Of a stretch of 64,000 nt of DNA, positions 9,285 through 19,379 are shown piece by piece (position 1 is the first letter of the stretch; each line of letters begins with the position of its first letter). The translations under genes and the position numbers were made by a program. The notes under the pieces are model-generated. The model searched no databases and was not told the DNA's origin. It was given only the letters and a program-made list of their open reading frames with translations. This stretch comes from Rhodococcus qingshengii JCM 15477 (GTDB lineage: Bacteria > Actinomycetota > Actinomycetes > Mycobacteriales > Mycobacteriaceae). Location: NCBI RefSeq assembly GCF_023221595.1, contig NZ_CP096563.1, positions 4,397,001-4,461,000 of the forward strand. The letters run 5' to 3'.

Positions 9285-12200
9285 ATGAACACGATCAACA
9301 CGGACAGTCCGGTAGCTGGAGAGGTCGATCGAGCTCCGGGCTGGATCCGCCGCTTGGCGCACGCATGCTGGTTGCACCGAAGAGTTGCCATCGGCGCGCT
9401 TCTGGTGACCGTCATCGCTTCGGCGATCGACATCTCGTTTCCTCTTCTGACCCGCTATGCGCTCGACGCCGCAAGCCAGGAGAACCCAGGCAAGGTGATC
9501 GGGTTCGTCGCGCTGGCGATCGCGCTGCTCGCGGTCGTCCGCTTCGCGTGCCAGTACGGCCGGCGGATGCTTGCCGGCCGACTCTCGCTCGATGTTCAAC
9601 ACGACTTGCGGCTCGCCTTGCTCGGCTCGCTGCAACGCCTCGACGGACGCGGGCAGGATCAGATCCGCACAGGCCAGGTGGTATCCCGGTCCATCACCGA
9701 TTTACAACTCGTCCAGGGTTTGCTCGCGATGGTGCCGATGTCCGCGGGTGCGCTCCTGCAATTCGTGCTCGCGATCGGCATCATGGCGTGGCTCTCGCCG
9801 CTGTTGACTCTCGTCGCTGTCGCCGTCATCCCCGCAGTAGGGCTGGTGGTGTTCCTGATGCGACCGATGCTCTTCGCCGCAACATGGTCCGCGCAGCAGC
9901 GGGCCGCCGACCTCGCCCAACATGTCGAGGAAACCGTCACGGGCGTGCGCGTCGTCAAGGGATTCGGGCAGGAACAACGAGCCGTCGACCAACTCGAAAA
10001 GCACAGCCGCACGCTGTATTCGGAGCGTCTTCGCGCCGCGTGGTTGAACGCGAAATTCGCGCCGACCATGGCCGCCTTGCCCCAGCTGGGGCAGGTGGGA
10101 GTGATCGCCCTCGGCGGGTATCTCGCACTGCACGACAAGATCACCGTGGGAACGTTTCTCGCGTTCGCCACCTACATCGTGACGATGACCGGCGTCACCC
10201 GAACTCTGTCGTCGGTCATCGTCATGGCGCAGCTTGCGCGCGCCGCTGTCGAGCGTGTCTACGACGTCATCAACGCTCAGCCGGACATCGCCGATCCTGA
10301 CCATCCGGTGGACCTGCCCGACGGTCCGCTCGGCGTCACTTTCGAAGACGTCGCATTCGGATTCGACACCGAACGCGACGTCCTGACCGGGCTGAACCTC
10401 CGCATAGAACCGGGCGAGACCGTCGCCGTCGTGGGGCCGGCCGCGTCGGGCAAGACCGCGTTGTCCTTGCTTCTCCCCCGGTTCTACGCCCCGACTTCGG
10501 GTGTAGTGACCGTCGATACCGCGGGCGAGACGTTCCCCATCGGCGAACTGCGCACAGAACAGCTTCGTGCCGCCGTCAGCCTGGTCTTCGACGAACCTTT
10601 CCTGTTCTCGGACACCATCGCCGCCAACATCGCACTGGGGCGCGAGGACGCCTCCGACGAGGACATCCGCGCCGCAGCTGCATTGGCACAGGCAGACACC
10701 TTCATCGAGGCACTCCCGGACGGATACGACACCGTTGTCGGTGAACGAGGTCTGACGCTGTCGGGCGGCCAGCGTCAGCGCATCGCGCTTGCCCGAGCCC
10801 TCCTCGTCGACCCGCGGATTTTGGTCCTCGACGACGCCACCTCCGCGGTCGATGCGGCAACCGAGGCTGCGATCTTCGACGCGTTCCGGGCCAGACGACG
10901 GCAAACCACGCTGATCCTCGCGCACCGGCGATCCACCTTGACGCTGGCAGATCGCGTCGCGGTTCTCGACGGCGGACGGATCATCGACTCCGGAACCGTG
11001 GACGAGCTGGAAGCGCGATGTCCGCTCTTTCGCGCCCTGTTCTCCTCGCCGCCGGAACTATCCGCCGAAATCGACGAGGCCGGCCCTGATGCTTTCGGAC
11101 ATCAACGCCGCGAGCCCACAGCCGAGCAGCTGTGGCCGCAGGCTCCGGAATCCGAAGCCGACAGCACTACCGCTTCGGCGCAGAGTGCCGGCGGACCGAT
11201 GGCCGGAGCGCTCAGCGGAATCGCGGTGACTCCGTCTCTGCGGGCAGCAGTCGACGCTCTCCCACCCGCACGCGAAGACCCCGGAATTGCTCCTGAGAGC
11301 CTGCGCGAATCGAATCCACAGTTCTCACTCCGACAGATCTTGAGGCCGGTCCGCTGGGTTCTACTGGCGGTTGCCGTGTGCCTTGCCCTGGACTCCGCCG
11401 CGGCGATCGCATTTCCCTCCCTCGTCAGATATGCGATCGACCACGGAGTCGTGACCGCAGACAGCACCACACTCTGGATCGCGACGGCGTTCGGCGCGCT
11501 CCTGGTCGCCGCAGACTGGGTCATCGTGGCGGTCATGACGGTGCTCACGGCCCGAGCCGGTGAACGCGTGCTGTTCGGGCTCCGCGTCCGCAGCTATGCA
11601 CACTTGCAGCGCCTGGGTCTGGACTACTACGAACGGGAATTGTCCGGCCGCATCATGACGCGTATGACCACCGACGTCGACGCGCTCTCGTCGTTCATCC
11701 AAACCGGTATGTCGACGGCGATCGTGAGCGTCCTGACCGTCGGCGGAATTTCGATCGCCCTCCTGGCGACCGACGTGACGCTCGGCCTGGTGGCGCTGGC
11801 CGTCATCCCACCGCTCGTGGTCGCGACCGTGGTCTTCCGCAAGATCTCCTCGGTTGCCTACAGCCAGTCCCGCGAACGGATCTCGCTCGTCAATGCCGAC
11901 TTCCAGGAGAACATCGCCGGTCTGCGAGCGGCTCAGGCCTACCGCCGCGAAGAAGGTGCTGCGCGTAGGTTCGCAGAACGCTCCGAGAGCTACCGCCGAT
12001 CGCGGATGCGCTCGCAGCGAGCCATTTCGATCTACTTCCCTTTCATTTCGTTCCTGTCCGACCTCGCGTTGGCCGCGGTCGTGTTCGTCGGTGCGCACCA
12101 GATCGCCAACGGATCGACTTCGCCCGGCGTACTGATCGCTTTCGTGCTCTACCTCGGTCTGCTGTTCGGACCGATTCAGCAACTCTCACAAGTGTTCGAT

Positions 12201-13094
12201 GGTTACCAACAGGCAAACGTCGGATTGCAACGAATCGGCGACCTGCTGCGCACTCGCAGTTCGATCGAGACTGCCGACAGCGAGGATTTGATCGCGATCT
12301 CCGGACGACTCGACGGCGCCGTCCATCTCGACGGGGTCGGGTTCCGGTACTCGGGTGCGGACGTCGACGCCCTCTCCGATTTCGATCTGCAAATCCCGCC
12401 GGGCACGACCGTCGCTCTGGTCGGCCGAACCGGTGCCGGGAAGTCGACGGTCGTGAAGTTGCTCGCCCGCTTCTACGACCCGACGTCCGGATCGGTCGAC
12501 GTGGACGGAACCGACATCCGGAACTTCCACCTCTCGCAGTACCGACGTCGCCTCGGCGTGGTCCCACAAGAAGCCCATCTGTTCACCGGCACGGTCGCCG
12601 ACAACATCGCGTACGGCAGGCCGTCGGCGTCGCACGCGGAGATCGAGGAAGCGGCACGTTCCGTCGGCGCACTGAATTCGATAGCCGACATGCGTGGAGG
12701 CATGAATCATCCCGTCGGCGAGCGCGGCCAGGGGCTCTCGGCGGGCCAACGCCAACTGATCGCATTGGCCCGTGCCGAACTCGTCGACCCGGACCTTCTG
12801 CTCCTCGACGAGGCGACCGCGACGCTCGATCCCGCGACCGAACGAATGGTGCTCGAAGCAAGTCGGTCGGTCACCCGGAAACGGACTTCCGTCGTCGTAG
12901 CTCACCGCCTCGCGACAGCTGCCCGAGCGGACCTCGTTGTCGTAGTTGACCGGGGACGTATCGTTGAATACGGCCCGCACGATGTTCTGCGGTATGCCGG
13001 TGGTCACTACTCGGGACTCTGGGATGCATCGCAGGCGCGTGAGGGGAATAATCTGACGTCGAGAACTGTCATCGAAGGCAACCCCGTCGCGTGA
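9285..13094 (+). CDS. Fused ABC multidrug exporter (TMD-NBD-TMD-NBD)
   Basis: 1269 residues made of two complete type IV exporter halves in one chain, the layout of mycobacterial Rv0194. Half 1: six helices within residues 25-300, Walker A VVGPAASGKT near 381, signature LSGGQ, Walker B ILVLDDATS near 511 with Asp in place of the catalytic Glu. Half 2: helices from about 690 to 970, Walker A LVGRTGAGKST near 1045, signature LSAGQ near 1151, Walker B LLLLDEATA near 1170. Both H-loop histidines are present. Site 1 is therefore degenerate and site 2 canonical. A charged linker (about 600-685) joins the halves. Expected function is ATP-driven drug or lipid efflux at the plasma membrane. No strong ribosome binding site precedes ATG 9285. 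Confidence 0.9.
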   Translation: MNTINTDSPVAGEVDRAPGWIRRLAHACWLHRRVAIGALLVTVIASAIDISFPLLTRYALDAASQENPGKVIGFVALAIALLAVVRFACQYGRRMLAGRLSLDVQHDLRLALLGSLQRLDGRGQDQIRTGQVVSRSITDLQLVQGLLAMVPMSAGALLQFVLAIGIMAWLSPLLTLVAVAVIPAVGLVVFLMRPMLFAATWSAQQRAADLAQHVEETVTGVRVVKGFGQEQRAVDQLEKHSRTLYSERLRAAWLNAKFAPTMAALPQLGQVGVIALGGYLALHDKITVGTFLAFATYIVTMTGVTRTLSSVIVMAQLARAAVERVYDVINAQPDIADPDHPVDLPDGPLGVTFEDVAFGFDTERDVLTGLNLRIEPGETVAVVGPAASGKTALSLLLPRFYAPTSGVVTVDTAGETFPIGELRTEQLRAAVSLVFDEPFLFSDTIAANIALGREDASDEDIRAAAALAQADTFIEALPDGYDTVVGERGLTLSGGQRQRIALARALLVDPRILVLDDATSAVDAATEAAIFDAFRARRRQTTLILAHRRSTLTLADRVAVLDGGRIIDSGTVDELEARCPLFRALFSSPPELSAEIDEAGPDAFGHQRREPTAEQLWPQAPESEADSTTASAQSAGGPMAGALSGIAVTPSLRAAVDALPPAREDPGIAPESLRESNPQFSLRQILRPVRWVLLAVAVCLALDSAAAIAFPSLVRYAIDHGVVTADSTTLWIATAFGALLVAADWVIVAVMTVLTARAGERVLFGLRVRSYAHLQRLGLDYYERELSGRIMTRMTTDVDALSSFIQTGMSTAIVSVLTVGGISIALLATDVTLGLVALAVIPPLVVATVVFRKISSVAYSQSRERISLVNADFQENIAGLRAAQAYRREEGAARRFAERSESYRRSRMRSQRAISIYFPFISFLSDLALAAVVFVGAHQIANGSTSPGVLIAFVLYLGLLFGPIQQLSQVFDGYQQANVGLQRIGDLLRTRSSIETADSEDLIAISGRLDGAVHLDGVGFRYSGADVDALSDFDLQIPPGTTVALVGRTGAGKSTVVKLLARFYDPTSGSVDVDGTDIRNFHLSQYRRRLGVVPQEAHLFTGTVADNIAYGRPSASHAEIEEAARSVGALNSIADMRGGMNHPVGERGQGLSAGQRQLIALARAELVDPDLLLLDEATATLDPATERMVLEASRSVTRKRTSVVVAHRLATAARADLVVVVDRGRIVEYGPHDVLRYAGGHYSGLWDASQAREGNNLTSRTVIEGNPVA

Positions 13095-13169
13095 CAGTCG
13101 GCACGGATTTGTACCGCCGAGAGGTAGTGCGCGATCGCAAGATCACGGACTTCCGTGAGACAGCTCACA

Positions 13170-13188
13170 AATTGTGTGCCGCACAATT
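13170..13188. promoter_or_regulatory. Inverted repeat upstream of kgd
   Basis: aattgtg (13170-13176) and cacaatt (13182-13188) form a perfect 7-base inverted repeat with a 5-base centre, about 80 bases before the kgd start. It lies in the only AT-rich stretch of the 175-base gap. It does not match the CRP/GlxR half-site spacing. An operator role is inferred from symmetry and position. Confidence 0.4.
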
Positions 13189-13269
13189 GCTCGTCACACG
13201 CTCGGGCTAATCTCATGTATATAGGCGCTCTGATCGGGTACCGAAATAGAAACGAGGCGAACACCTGCC

Positions 13270-16200
13270 GTGAGCAGCAGTTCTACATCCCAATTCGGAC
13301 AGAACCAGTGGCTGGTTGACGAGATGTACCAACGCTTCCAGGACGATCCGTCGTCCGTGGATCCCAGTTGGCACGAATTCTTGACCGATTACTCGCCGGA
13401 CTCGGCGAACACGGGAGGTGGAAACGGGACTGCCTCGAACGGCAACGCGGCTGCACCCGCCGCTGTTGTAGCTCCGCCTGCTGCTCCCAAGGCCACGCCT
13501 CCCGCCCCCAAGACCGCACCTCCTGCGCCGGCTGCCAAGGCTGGCGCTCCGGCCCCCGCGAAGACGGCAGCGCCCGCCGCCAAGGCCGCCCCGGCCCAGC
13601 CCGCAGCAGCCAAGCCCGCGGCCGCTACTGCCAAGCCCGCCCCTGCCGGCGGAGCCGAGGAAACCAAGGTTCTCCGCGGCGCCGCAGCCGCAGTCGTCAA
13701 GAACATGTCGCTCTCGCTCGAGATCCCGACTGCAACCAGCGTGCGTGCCATCCCCGCGAAGCTGATGTTCGACAACCGCATCGTCATCAACAACCACCTC
13801 GCGCGTACCCGCGGCGGCAAGATCTCGTTCACCCACCTCTTGGGTTACGCGATCGTCCAGGCAGTCAACGCGTTCCCCAACATGAACCGGCACTTCGCCG
13901 AAATCGACGGCAAGCCGAACGCGGTCACGCCCGAGCACACCAATCTCGGACTCGCGATCGACCTTCCCGGAAAGGACGGCAACCGCTCACTGGTAGTTGC
14001 CGCCATCCGGAACACCGAGTCGATGAACTTCGTCCAGTTCCACGCGGCATACGAGGACATCGTCCGACGCGCCCGTGAAGGCAAGCTCACCGGCGAAGAC
14101 TTCACCGGCGTCACCATTTCGCTGACCAACCCGGGCGGTATCGGCACGGTTCACTCCGTTCCTCGCCTGATGAAGGGCCAGGGCGCCATCATCGGTGCCG
14201 GCGCGATGGAATACCCCGCCGAGTTCCAGGGCGCCAGCGACGAGAAGCTGGCCGAGATGGGCGTCGGCAAGTTGATGACTCTCACCTCGACCTACGATCA
14301 CCGCATCATCCAGGGTGCCGAGTCGGGCGATTTCCTGCGCACGATCCACAACCTGCTGATCAGCGACGAGTTCTACGACGAGATCTTCCACGCGCTCGGC
14401 AACCCGTACGAGCCGGTGCGGTGGCGCAAGGACGTGCCGGAAGGCGCTGTCGACAAGAACACCCGCGTTCTCGAACTGATCGCTGCATACCGTGACCGCG
14501 GCCACCTCATGGCCGACACGGACCCGTTGCAGTTCGTCAAGGACAAGTTCCACAGCCACCCCGACCTCGACGTCATCAGCCACGGCCTGACGCTGTGGGA
14601 TCTGGACCGTGAGTTCAAGGTCGGCGGCTTCCACGGTCAAGAGAAGATGAAGCTGCGCGACGTGTTGAGCGTGCTGCGCGACGCGTACTGCCGCCACGTC
14701 GGCGTCGAGTACACGCACATCCTCGAGACGGATCAGCGTCAGTGGATCCAGGACCGCGTCGAGGGCCATCACGCCAAGCCTTCGGTCGCTCAGCAGAAGT
14801 ACATCCTGAGCAAGCTCAACGCCGCCGAGGCCTTCGAGACGTTCCTGCAGACCAAGTACGTCGGCCAGAAGCGCTTCTCGCTCGAAGGCGCCGAAGCCGT
14901 CATCCCGATGATGGACGCCGTGATCGACCAGGCCGCCGAGCACCAGCTCGACGAGGTCGTCATCGGCATGCCGCACCGTGGCCGTCTCAACGTGCTTGCC
15001 AACATCGTCGGCAAGCCGTACTCCAAGATCTTCACGGAGTTCGAGGGCAACATGAACCCGGCAGCCGCTCACGGCTCCGGCGACGTGAAGTACCACTTGG
15101 GTGCCAGCGGAACGTACATCCAGATGTTCGGTGACAACGACATCGCTGTCTCCTTGACCGCAAACCCATCGCACCTCGAGGCCGTCGACCCGGTTCTCGA
15201 AGGCCTGGTCCGCGCCAAGCAGGACATCCTCGACAAGGGTGAAGAAGGCTTCACCGTCCTGCCGCTCATGCTGCACGGTGACGCTGCATTCGCCGGTCAG
15301 GGCGTTGTCGCCGAGACGCTCAACCTCTCGCTGCTTCGCGGTTACCGCACCGGTGGCACCGTGCACATCGTCGTGAACAACCAGGTCGGCTTCACCACCG
15401 CTCCGGAACATTCACGCTCGTCCGAGTACTGCACCGACGTCGCGAAGATGATCGCCGCACCGGTCTTCCACGTCAACGGCGACGACCCCGAGGCTTGCGT
15501 CTGGGTTGCTCAGCTGGCCGTCGACTTCCGTGAGAAGTTCGGCAAGGACGTTGTCATCGACCTCATCTGCTACCGCCGTCGCGGTCACAACGAAGGCGAC
15601 GACCCGTCGATGACCCAGCCGGCCATGTACGACGTCATCGACACCAAGCGCAGCGTTCGTAAGAGCTACACCGAGTCCCTCATCGGCCGCGGTGACATCT
15701 CGCTCAAGGAAGCCGAAGACGCACTTCGCGACTACCAGGGCCAGCTCGAACGGGTCTTCAACGAGGTCCGTGAACTCGAGAAGTTCCAGCCCGAACCGTC
15801 CGAGTCCGTCGAACTCGACCAGACTCCCCCGGCTCGCCTGACCACGGCTGTCGCTCCCGAGGTCCTCGAGCGCATCGGTGATGCGTTCGTCAACGTCCCC
15901 GACGGCTTCACCGTTCACCCGCGCGTCAAGCCGGTTGCCGAGAAGCGCCGCGAGATGGCCCGTGAGGGACATGTCGACTGGGCGTTCGCAGAATTGCTCG
16001 CGTTCGGCTCGTTGGCCGAGCAGGGTGCCTTGATCCGCCTCGCGGGTCAGGACTCCAAGCGAGGAACGTTCACGCAGCGTCACTCGGTCCTCATCGACCG
16101 CAAGACCGGCAACGAGTACAGCCCGATCGCCAAGATCGCTGCCGACGCCGAAAACGGCGGCAAGTTCATGGTCTACGACTCCGCACTCACCGAGTACGCA

Positions 16201-17031
16201 GGTCTGGGCTTCGAGTACGGCTACTCGGTCGGTAACCCCGACGCTCTGGTCCTGTGGGAAGCGCAGTTCGGTGACTTCGTCAACGGCGCGCAGACCATCA
16301 TCGACGAGTTCATCTCTTCGGGTGAGGCCAAGTGGGGTCAGCTCTCCGACGTCGTGCTGCTCCTGCCGCACGGTCACGAGGGTCAGGGTCCGGACCACAC
16401 CTCCGGTCGCATCGAGCGTTTCCTTCAGCTGTGTGCAGAAGGCTCGATGACCGTTGCGGTTCCGTCGACTCCGGCCAGCTACTTCCACCTGCTGCGTCGC
16501 CATCACCTCGACGGCATCCGCCGTCCGCTGGTGGTTTTCACGCCCAAGTCGATGCTGCGTAACAAGGCTGCCGTCAGCAACGTCGAGGACTTCACGACGG
16601 GCAAGTTCCGTTCGGTCTTCGAGGAGCCGGCATACGAGAGCGGCGAAAGCGCACGCGAATCGGTCAAGCGGGTTCTGCTGGTCAGCGGCAAGCTGTACTG
16701 GGAACTCCTGGCGAAGAAGCACAAGGACGAGCGTGACGACATCGCCATCGTGCGCATGGAGCAGCTCTACCCCGTGCCGAAGCGTCGCCTCAAGGAGACC
16801 CTGGACCGTTACCCGAATGCGGATCAGTTCCGTTGGGTCCAGGAAGAGCCCGCAAACCAGGGTGCGTGGCCGTTCCTCGGGCTGGCTCTGCCGGACCTTC
16901 TGCCGGAGACCTTGACCGGTATCAAGCGCATCTCGCGTCGTCCGATGTCCGCTCCCTCTTCGGGATCGAGCAAGGTCCACGCGGTGGAGCAGCAGGAGAT
17001 CTTGGACGAGGCGTTCCTGCCGACCAACTGA
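13270..17031 (+). CDS. kgd: Multifunctional 2-oxoglutarate metabolism enzyme (2-oxoglutarate decarboxylase/dehydrogenase E1 with E2-like domain)
   Basis: 1253 residues, the usual size for actinobacterial Kgd/OdhA. The N-terminal helix ([20 protein letters not shown]) is followed by an Ala/Pro/Lys-rich linker (about 45-130), an E2-like acyltransferase domain (about 135-380) and a ThDP-dependent E1 domain. The E2 motif reads [12 protein letters not shown] near 342, without the DG of true dihydrolipoyl transferases, and no lipoyl domain is present. E1 motifs include [15 protein letters not shown] and [11 protein letters not shown]. It acts in the TCA cycle, forming succinyl-CoA with partner subunits or the succinic semialdehyde/HOA branch; in relatives GarA/OdhI inhibits it. 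Start is GTG 13270 after gaggcg. It stands alone, with its own terminator. Confidence 0.95.
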   Translation: MSSSSTSQFGQNQWLVDEMYQRFQDDPSSVDPSWHEFLTDYSPDSANTGGGNGTASNGNAAAPAAVVAPPAAPKATPPAPKTAPPAPAAKAGAPAPAKTAAPAAKAAPAQPAAAKPAAATAKPAPAGGAEETKVLRGAAAAVVKNMSLSLEIPTATSVRAIPAKLMFDNRIVINNHLARTRGGKISFTHLLGYAIVQAVNAFPNMNRHFAEIDGKPNAVTPEHTNLGLAIDLPGKDGNRSLVVAAIRNTESMNFVQFHAAYEDIVRRAREGKLTGEDFTGVTISLTNPGGIGTVHSVPRLMKGQGAIIGAGAMEYPAEFQGASDEKLAEMGVGKLMTLTSTYDHRIIQGAESGDFLRTIHNLLISDEFYDEIFHALGNPYEPVRWRKDVPEGAVDKNTRVLELIAAYRDRGHLMADTDPLQFVKDKFHSHPDLDVISHGLTLWDLDREFKVGGFHGQEKMKLRDVLSVLRDAYCRHVGVEYTHILETDQRQWIQDRVEGHHAKPSVAQQKYILSKLNAAEAFETFLQTKYVGQKRFSLEGAEAVIPMMDAVIDQAAEHQLDEVVIGMPHRGRLNVLANIVGKPYSKIFTEFEGNMNPAAAHGSGDVKYHLGASGTYIQMFGDNDIAVSLTANPSHLEAVDPVLEGLVRAKQDILDKGEEGFTVLPLMLHGDAAFAGQGVVAETLNLSLLRGYRTGGTVHIVVNNQVGFTTAPEHSRSSEYCTDVAKMIAAPVFHVNGDDPEACVWVAQLAVDFREKFGKDVVIDLICYRRRGHNEGDDPSMTQPAMYDVIDTKRSVRKSYTESLIGRGDISLKEAEDALRDYQGQLERVFNEVRELEKFQPEPSESVELDQTPPARLTTAVAPEVLERIGDAFVNVPDGFTVHPRVKPVAEKRREMAREGHVDWAFAELLAFGSLAEQGALIRLAGQDSKRGTFTQRHSVLIDRKTGNEYSPIAKIAADAENGGKFMVYDSALTEYAGLGFEYGYSVGNPDALVLWEAQFGDFVNGAQTIIDEFISSGEAKWGQLSDVVLLLPHGHEGQGPDHTSGRIERFLQLCAEGSMTVAVPSTPASYFHLLRRHHLDGIRRPLVVFTPKSMLRNKAAVSNVEDFTTGKFRSVFEEPAYESGESARESVKRVLLVSGKLYWELLAKKHKDERDDIAIVRMEQLYPVPKRRLKETLDRYPNADQFRWVQEEPANQGAWPFLGLALPDLLPETLTGIKRISRRPMSAPSSGSSKVHAVEQQEILDEAFLPTN

Positions 17032-17049
17032 TCTCAGTAATTTGACAAG

Positions 17050-17094
17050 GGCCGGGCCCCACATTCCGCAAGGAGTGTGGGGCCCGGCCTTTCT
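17050..17094 (+). terminator. Rho-independent terminator after kgd
   Basis: A perfect 14-base-pair GC-rich stem (17050-17063 with 17076-17089) with a 12-base loop is followed by ttt, starting 19 bases after the kgd stop. It also sits just beyond the 3' end of the convergent TetR gene and may work in both directions. Confidence 0.85.
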
Positions 17095-17103
17095 GCGTTC
17101 ACG

Positions 17104-17733
17104 TCAATTCGATTGCAGCAGACCCAGATCCGGCCCCGCATCGAAGCCGACGGCGGCCAGTGCCAACGCGGGCAACGACTGAACCGTCAGGTCGATCAGT
17201 TCCTCGCGGGTGATGGCGGGCGCTCGGAGCCAACTGATGGTGGCTTCCTCGACAAACGCGATCCAACCGCGAACGGCCAACTCCACCTGAGGTGTTCGAG
17301 TCAGGCCGATCTTCGGGAGCTGATCGAGGGTTCTCTTGGCCATGATGTCGCGAGTCTGCTCGAACACCTCACGCATCTGCGGATCCCCGCTGGCGGTCCC
17401 CCGGAGCAGCGAGACGTAGGTATTGCGGTTCTCGGTCACGTAGTCGACGTACGACGCCAGCACCGAGCGGAGGGTGAGCATCGGATCGTCCGACTCGCTC
17501 GGCTCGGTGCGCTGGAGCATCTGTTCACTGCTGTGTCGGACGATCGCCAGATGGAACTCGCTTTTCGACGCGAAGTAGTGGAACAGAAGCCCCCGCGAGA
17601 CACCAGCCTGATCGGCGATGTCCTCGACGGAAATCTGTTCGAGCGGCCGTTCGGCCAGCATCCGCGCCCCGAGGTCGATGAGTTGCGCTCGGCGTTGCGC
17701 AGGGTCGAGCCGCGTTCGCTTTACTGCGTCCAT
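17104..17733 (-). CDS. TetR family transcriptional regulator
   Basis: 209-residue repressor. The N-terminal helix-turn-helix is clear: SVEDIADQAGVSRGLLFHYF, preceded by the RRAQLIDLGARMLAERP helix. The rest is the variable TetR ligand-binding and dimerisation domain. ATG 17733 is preferred over TTG 17739. It is divergent from the monooxygenase operon, with a 71-base gap holding a palindrome, the usual arrangement for a TetR protein controlling a neighbouring catabolic operon. The inducer is presumably a substrate of that operon. Confidence 0.9.
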   Translation of the reverse strand: MDAVKRTRLDPAQRRAQLIDLGARMLAERPLEQISVEDIADQAGVSRGLLFHYFASKSEFHLAIVRHSSEQMLQRTEPSESDDPMLTLRSVLASYVDYVTENRNTYVSLLRGTASGDPQMREVFEQTRDIMAKRTLDQLPKIGLTRTPQVELAVRGWIAFVEEATISWLRAPAITREELIDLTVQSLPALALAAVGFDAGPDLGLLQSN

Positions 17734-17756
17734 GCCCAATAGACTACTGAATATTC

Positions 17757-17773
17757 GTCAATAAGCTATTGAC
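17757..17773. promoter_or_regulatory. Palindromic TetR operator candidate
   Basis: gtcaataagctattgac is a perfect 7-3-7 inverted repeat midway between the divergent TetR and monooxygenase starts. A further similar half-site, gactcaata, follows at 17777-17785. Such a 17-base palindrome over divergent promoters is standard for TetR-family autoregulation; the link to this TetR is inferred from position. Confidence 0.65.
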
Positions 17774-17804
17774 CGTGACTCAATAAAGGCATATCGTTCC
17801 CTAC

Positions 17805-19379
17805 ATGAGTCTTCCAGTTACAGATACCTCAGCACCTGCCGCGGATACTCGCCACGTCGGCACACTGATCATCGGCAGTGGTTTCGCCGGTCTCGGTGCG
17901 GCGATCAAACTGGCACAGGCCGGCATCACCGACTACGTCGTTCTCGAGCGCGGCAACGACGTCGGCGGGACCTGGCGTGACAACAGCTACCCGGGCGCCG
18001 CGTGTGACGTGCCGTCGCATTTGTACTCGTACTCTTTTGCACTCAATCCGGAGTGGACGCGCTCCTTCTCCACTCAGCCCGAGATCTACAAGTACATCCA
18101 GTCGGTGGCCAACCGCCACAAGGTGCTCGACAAGCACATCTTCGACTGCGACGTTCTCTCCGCACGCTGGGACGAGGCGTCTGCTCGGTGGCACGTCAGC
18201 ACCAACAAGGGCGAATTCGTCGCAAAGATCGTCGTCTCGGCCGTCGGCGCATTGTGTGAGCCTTCACTTCCGGACATCAAGGGCATCGACGGCTTCAAGG
18301 GCGAGATCTTCCACTCCTCGCGTTGGAACCACGACGCCGATCTGACCGGCAAGCGTGTGGCCGTCATCGGAACCGGCGCCTCGGCCATCCAGATCGTGCC
18401 GGCCATCGGCAAGAAGGTCTCGCATCTCGACGTGTACCAGCGCACGGCGCCGTGGATCCTGCCCCGCGCAGACCGCGAGTACACCAAGATCGAGCACCTC
18501 GCGTTCAAGTACCTCCCCGGCTTCCAGAAGTTGTGCCGCACCGGTATCTACTGGATGCGAGAGACGCAGGTCGTCGGCCTGGCCAAGGCGCCGGTCTTCA
18601 TGAAGCCGCTGCAGTTCGCCGCCGAGCGTCACCTGAAGGCCCAGATCAAGGACAAGGATCTTCGCAAGAAGGTCATGCCCAACTTCCAGATCGGCTGCAA
18701 GCGCATGCTGATCTCGAACAACTACTTCCCCACCCTCGCCCAGGACAATGTCGACCTGGTGACCGAAGGCATCGAGGAGGTCACCGCCAACGGGATCGTC
18801 TCGAAGACCGGCACCACCCGTGAGATCGATGCCCTCGTCGTGGCGACCGGATTCCACGTCACCGACTCCCCCACCTTCGCGGGAATCTTCGGCAAGGACG
18901 GACGCTCGCTCGCCGAGGTCTTCGAAGAGACCGGCATGCAGGGATACAAGGGCGCGGCAGTTGCCAACTTCCCCAACATGTTCTTCCTCGTCGGACCCAA
19001 CACCGGCCTCGGACATTCGTCGATGGTCTTCATGATCGAGTCGCAGATCAACTACCTGGTCGACGCGATCGCCACCATCGACAAGTACGACATCGGCACC
19101 ATCGAGGTGCGCAAGGACAAGCAGGACAAGTACAACAAGGACCTGCAGGCAGCTATGTCCAAGAGCGTGTGGAACAACGGCGGTTGCGCCAGCTGGTACA
19201 TGGACAAGCACGGAAACAACACCACCCTGTGGCCTGGCTTCACCTTCCAGTTCCGCAACGCCACCAAGCATTTCGACCTCGCGGCATACCGCAGCGTCGC
19301 CACCTCGGATCTCGGCGCCGTCGGCACCGCGACCACTTCACAGATCGACCTCGACGACGAGAAGGCAGTAGCACAATGA
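17805..19379 (+). CDS. FAD-dependent Baeyer-Villiger-type monooxygenase
   Basis: 524 residues with two Rossmann dinucleotide motifs, FAD-binding GSGFAG (24-29) and NADPH-binding GTGASA (189-194). Between them is the type I Baeyer-Villiger fingerprint F-x-G-x3-H-x3-W: FKGEIFHSSRW at 164-174. The active-site region VGGTWRDNSYPGAACDVPSH is typical of this group and of mycobacterial MymA/EthA-like enzymes. It inserts one oxygen atom into a ketone or aldehyde using O2 and NADPH, in the cytosol. It is the first gene of a three-gene operon: the next start overlaps its stop (ATGA). The whole operon faces a TetR gene. Confidence 0.9.
   Translation: MSLPVTDTSAPAADTRHVGTLIIGSGFAGLGAAIKLAQAGITDYVVLERGNDVGGTWRDNSYPGAACDVPSHLYSYSFALNPEWTRSFSTQPEIYKYIQSVANRHKVLDKHIFDCDVLSARWDEASARWHVSTNKGEFVAKIVVSAVGALCEPSLPDIKGIDGFKGEIFHSSRWNHDADLTGKRVAVIGTGASAIQIVPAIGKKVSHLDVYQRTAPWILPRADREYTKIEHLAFKYLPGFQKLCRTGIYWMRETQVVGLAKAPVFMKPLQFAAERHLKAQIKDKDLRKKVMPNFQIGCKRMLISNNYFPTLAQDNVDLVTEGIEEVTANGIVSKTGTTREIDALVVATGFHVTDSPTFAGIFGKDGRSLAEVFEETGMQGYKGAAVANFPNMFFLVGPNTGLGHSSMVFMIESQINYLVDAIATIDKYDIGTIEVRKDKQDKYNKDLQAAMSKSVWNNGGCASWYMDKHGNNTTLWPGFTFQFRNATKHFDLAAYRSVATSDLGAVGTATTSQIDLDDEKAVAQ

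Noticed and set aside
13187..13223. Explicit -35/-10 promoter for kgd (ttgctc with taatct or tatata)
   Set aside because: Spacings of 15 and 25 bases fit poorly; no promoter is called.
13987..17064. Very long open frames on the strand opposite kgd (474 and 550 codons)
   Set aside because: They mirror the codon pattern of kgd in high-GC DNA, are Arg/Val/Leu-biased, have no recognisable domain, and kgd itself is unambiguous.
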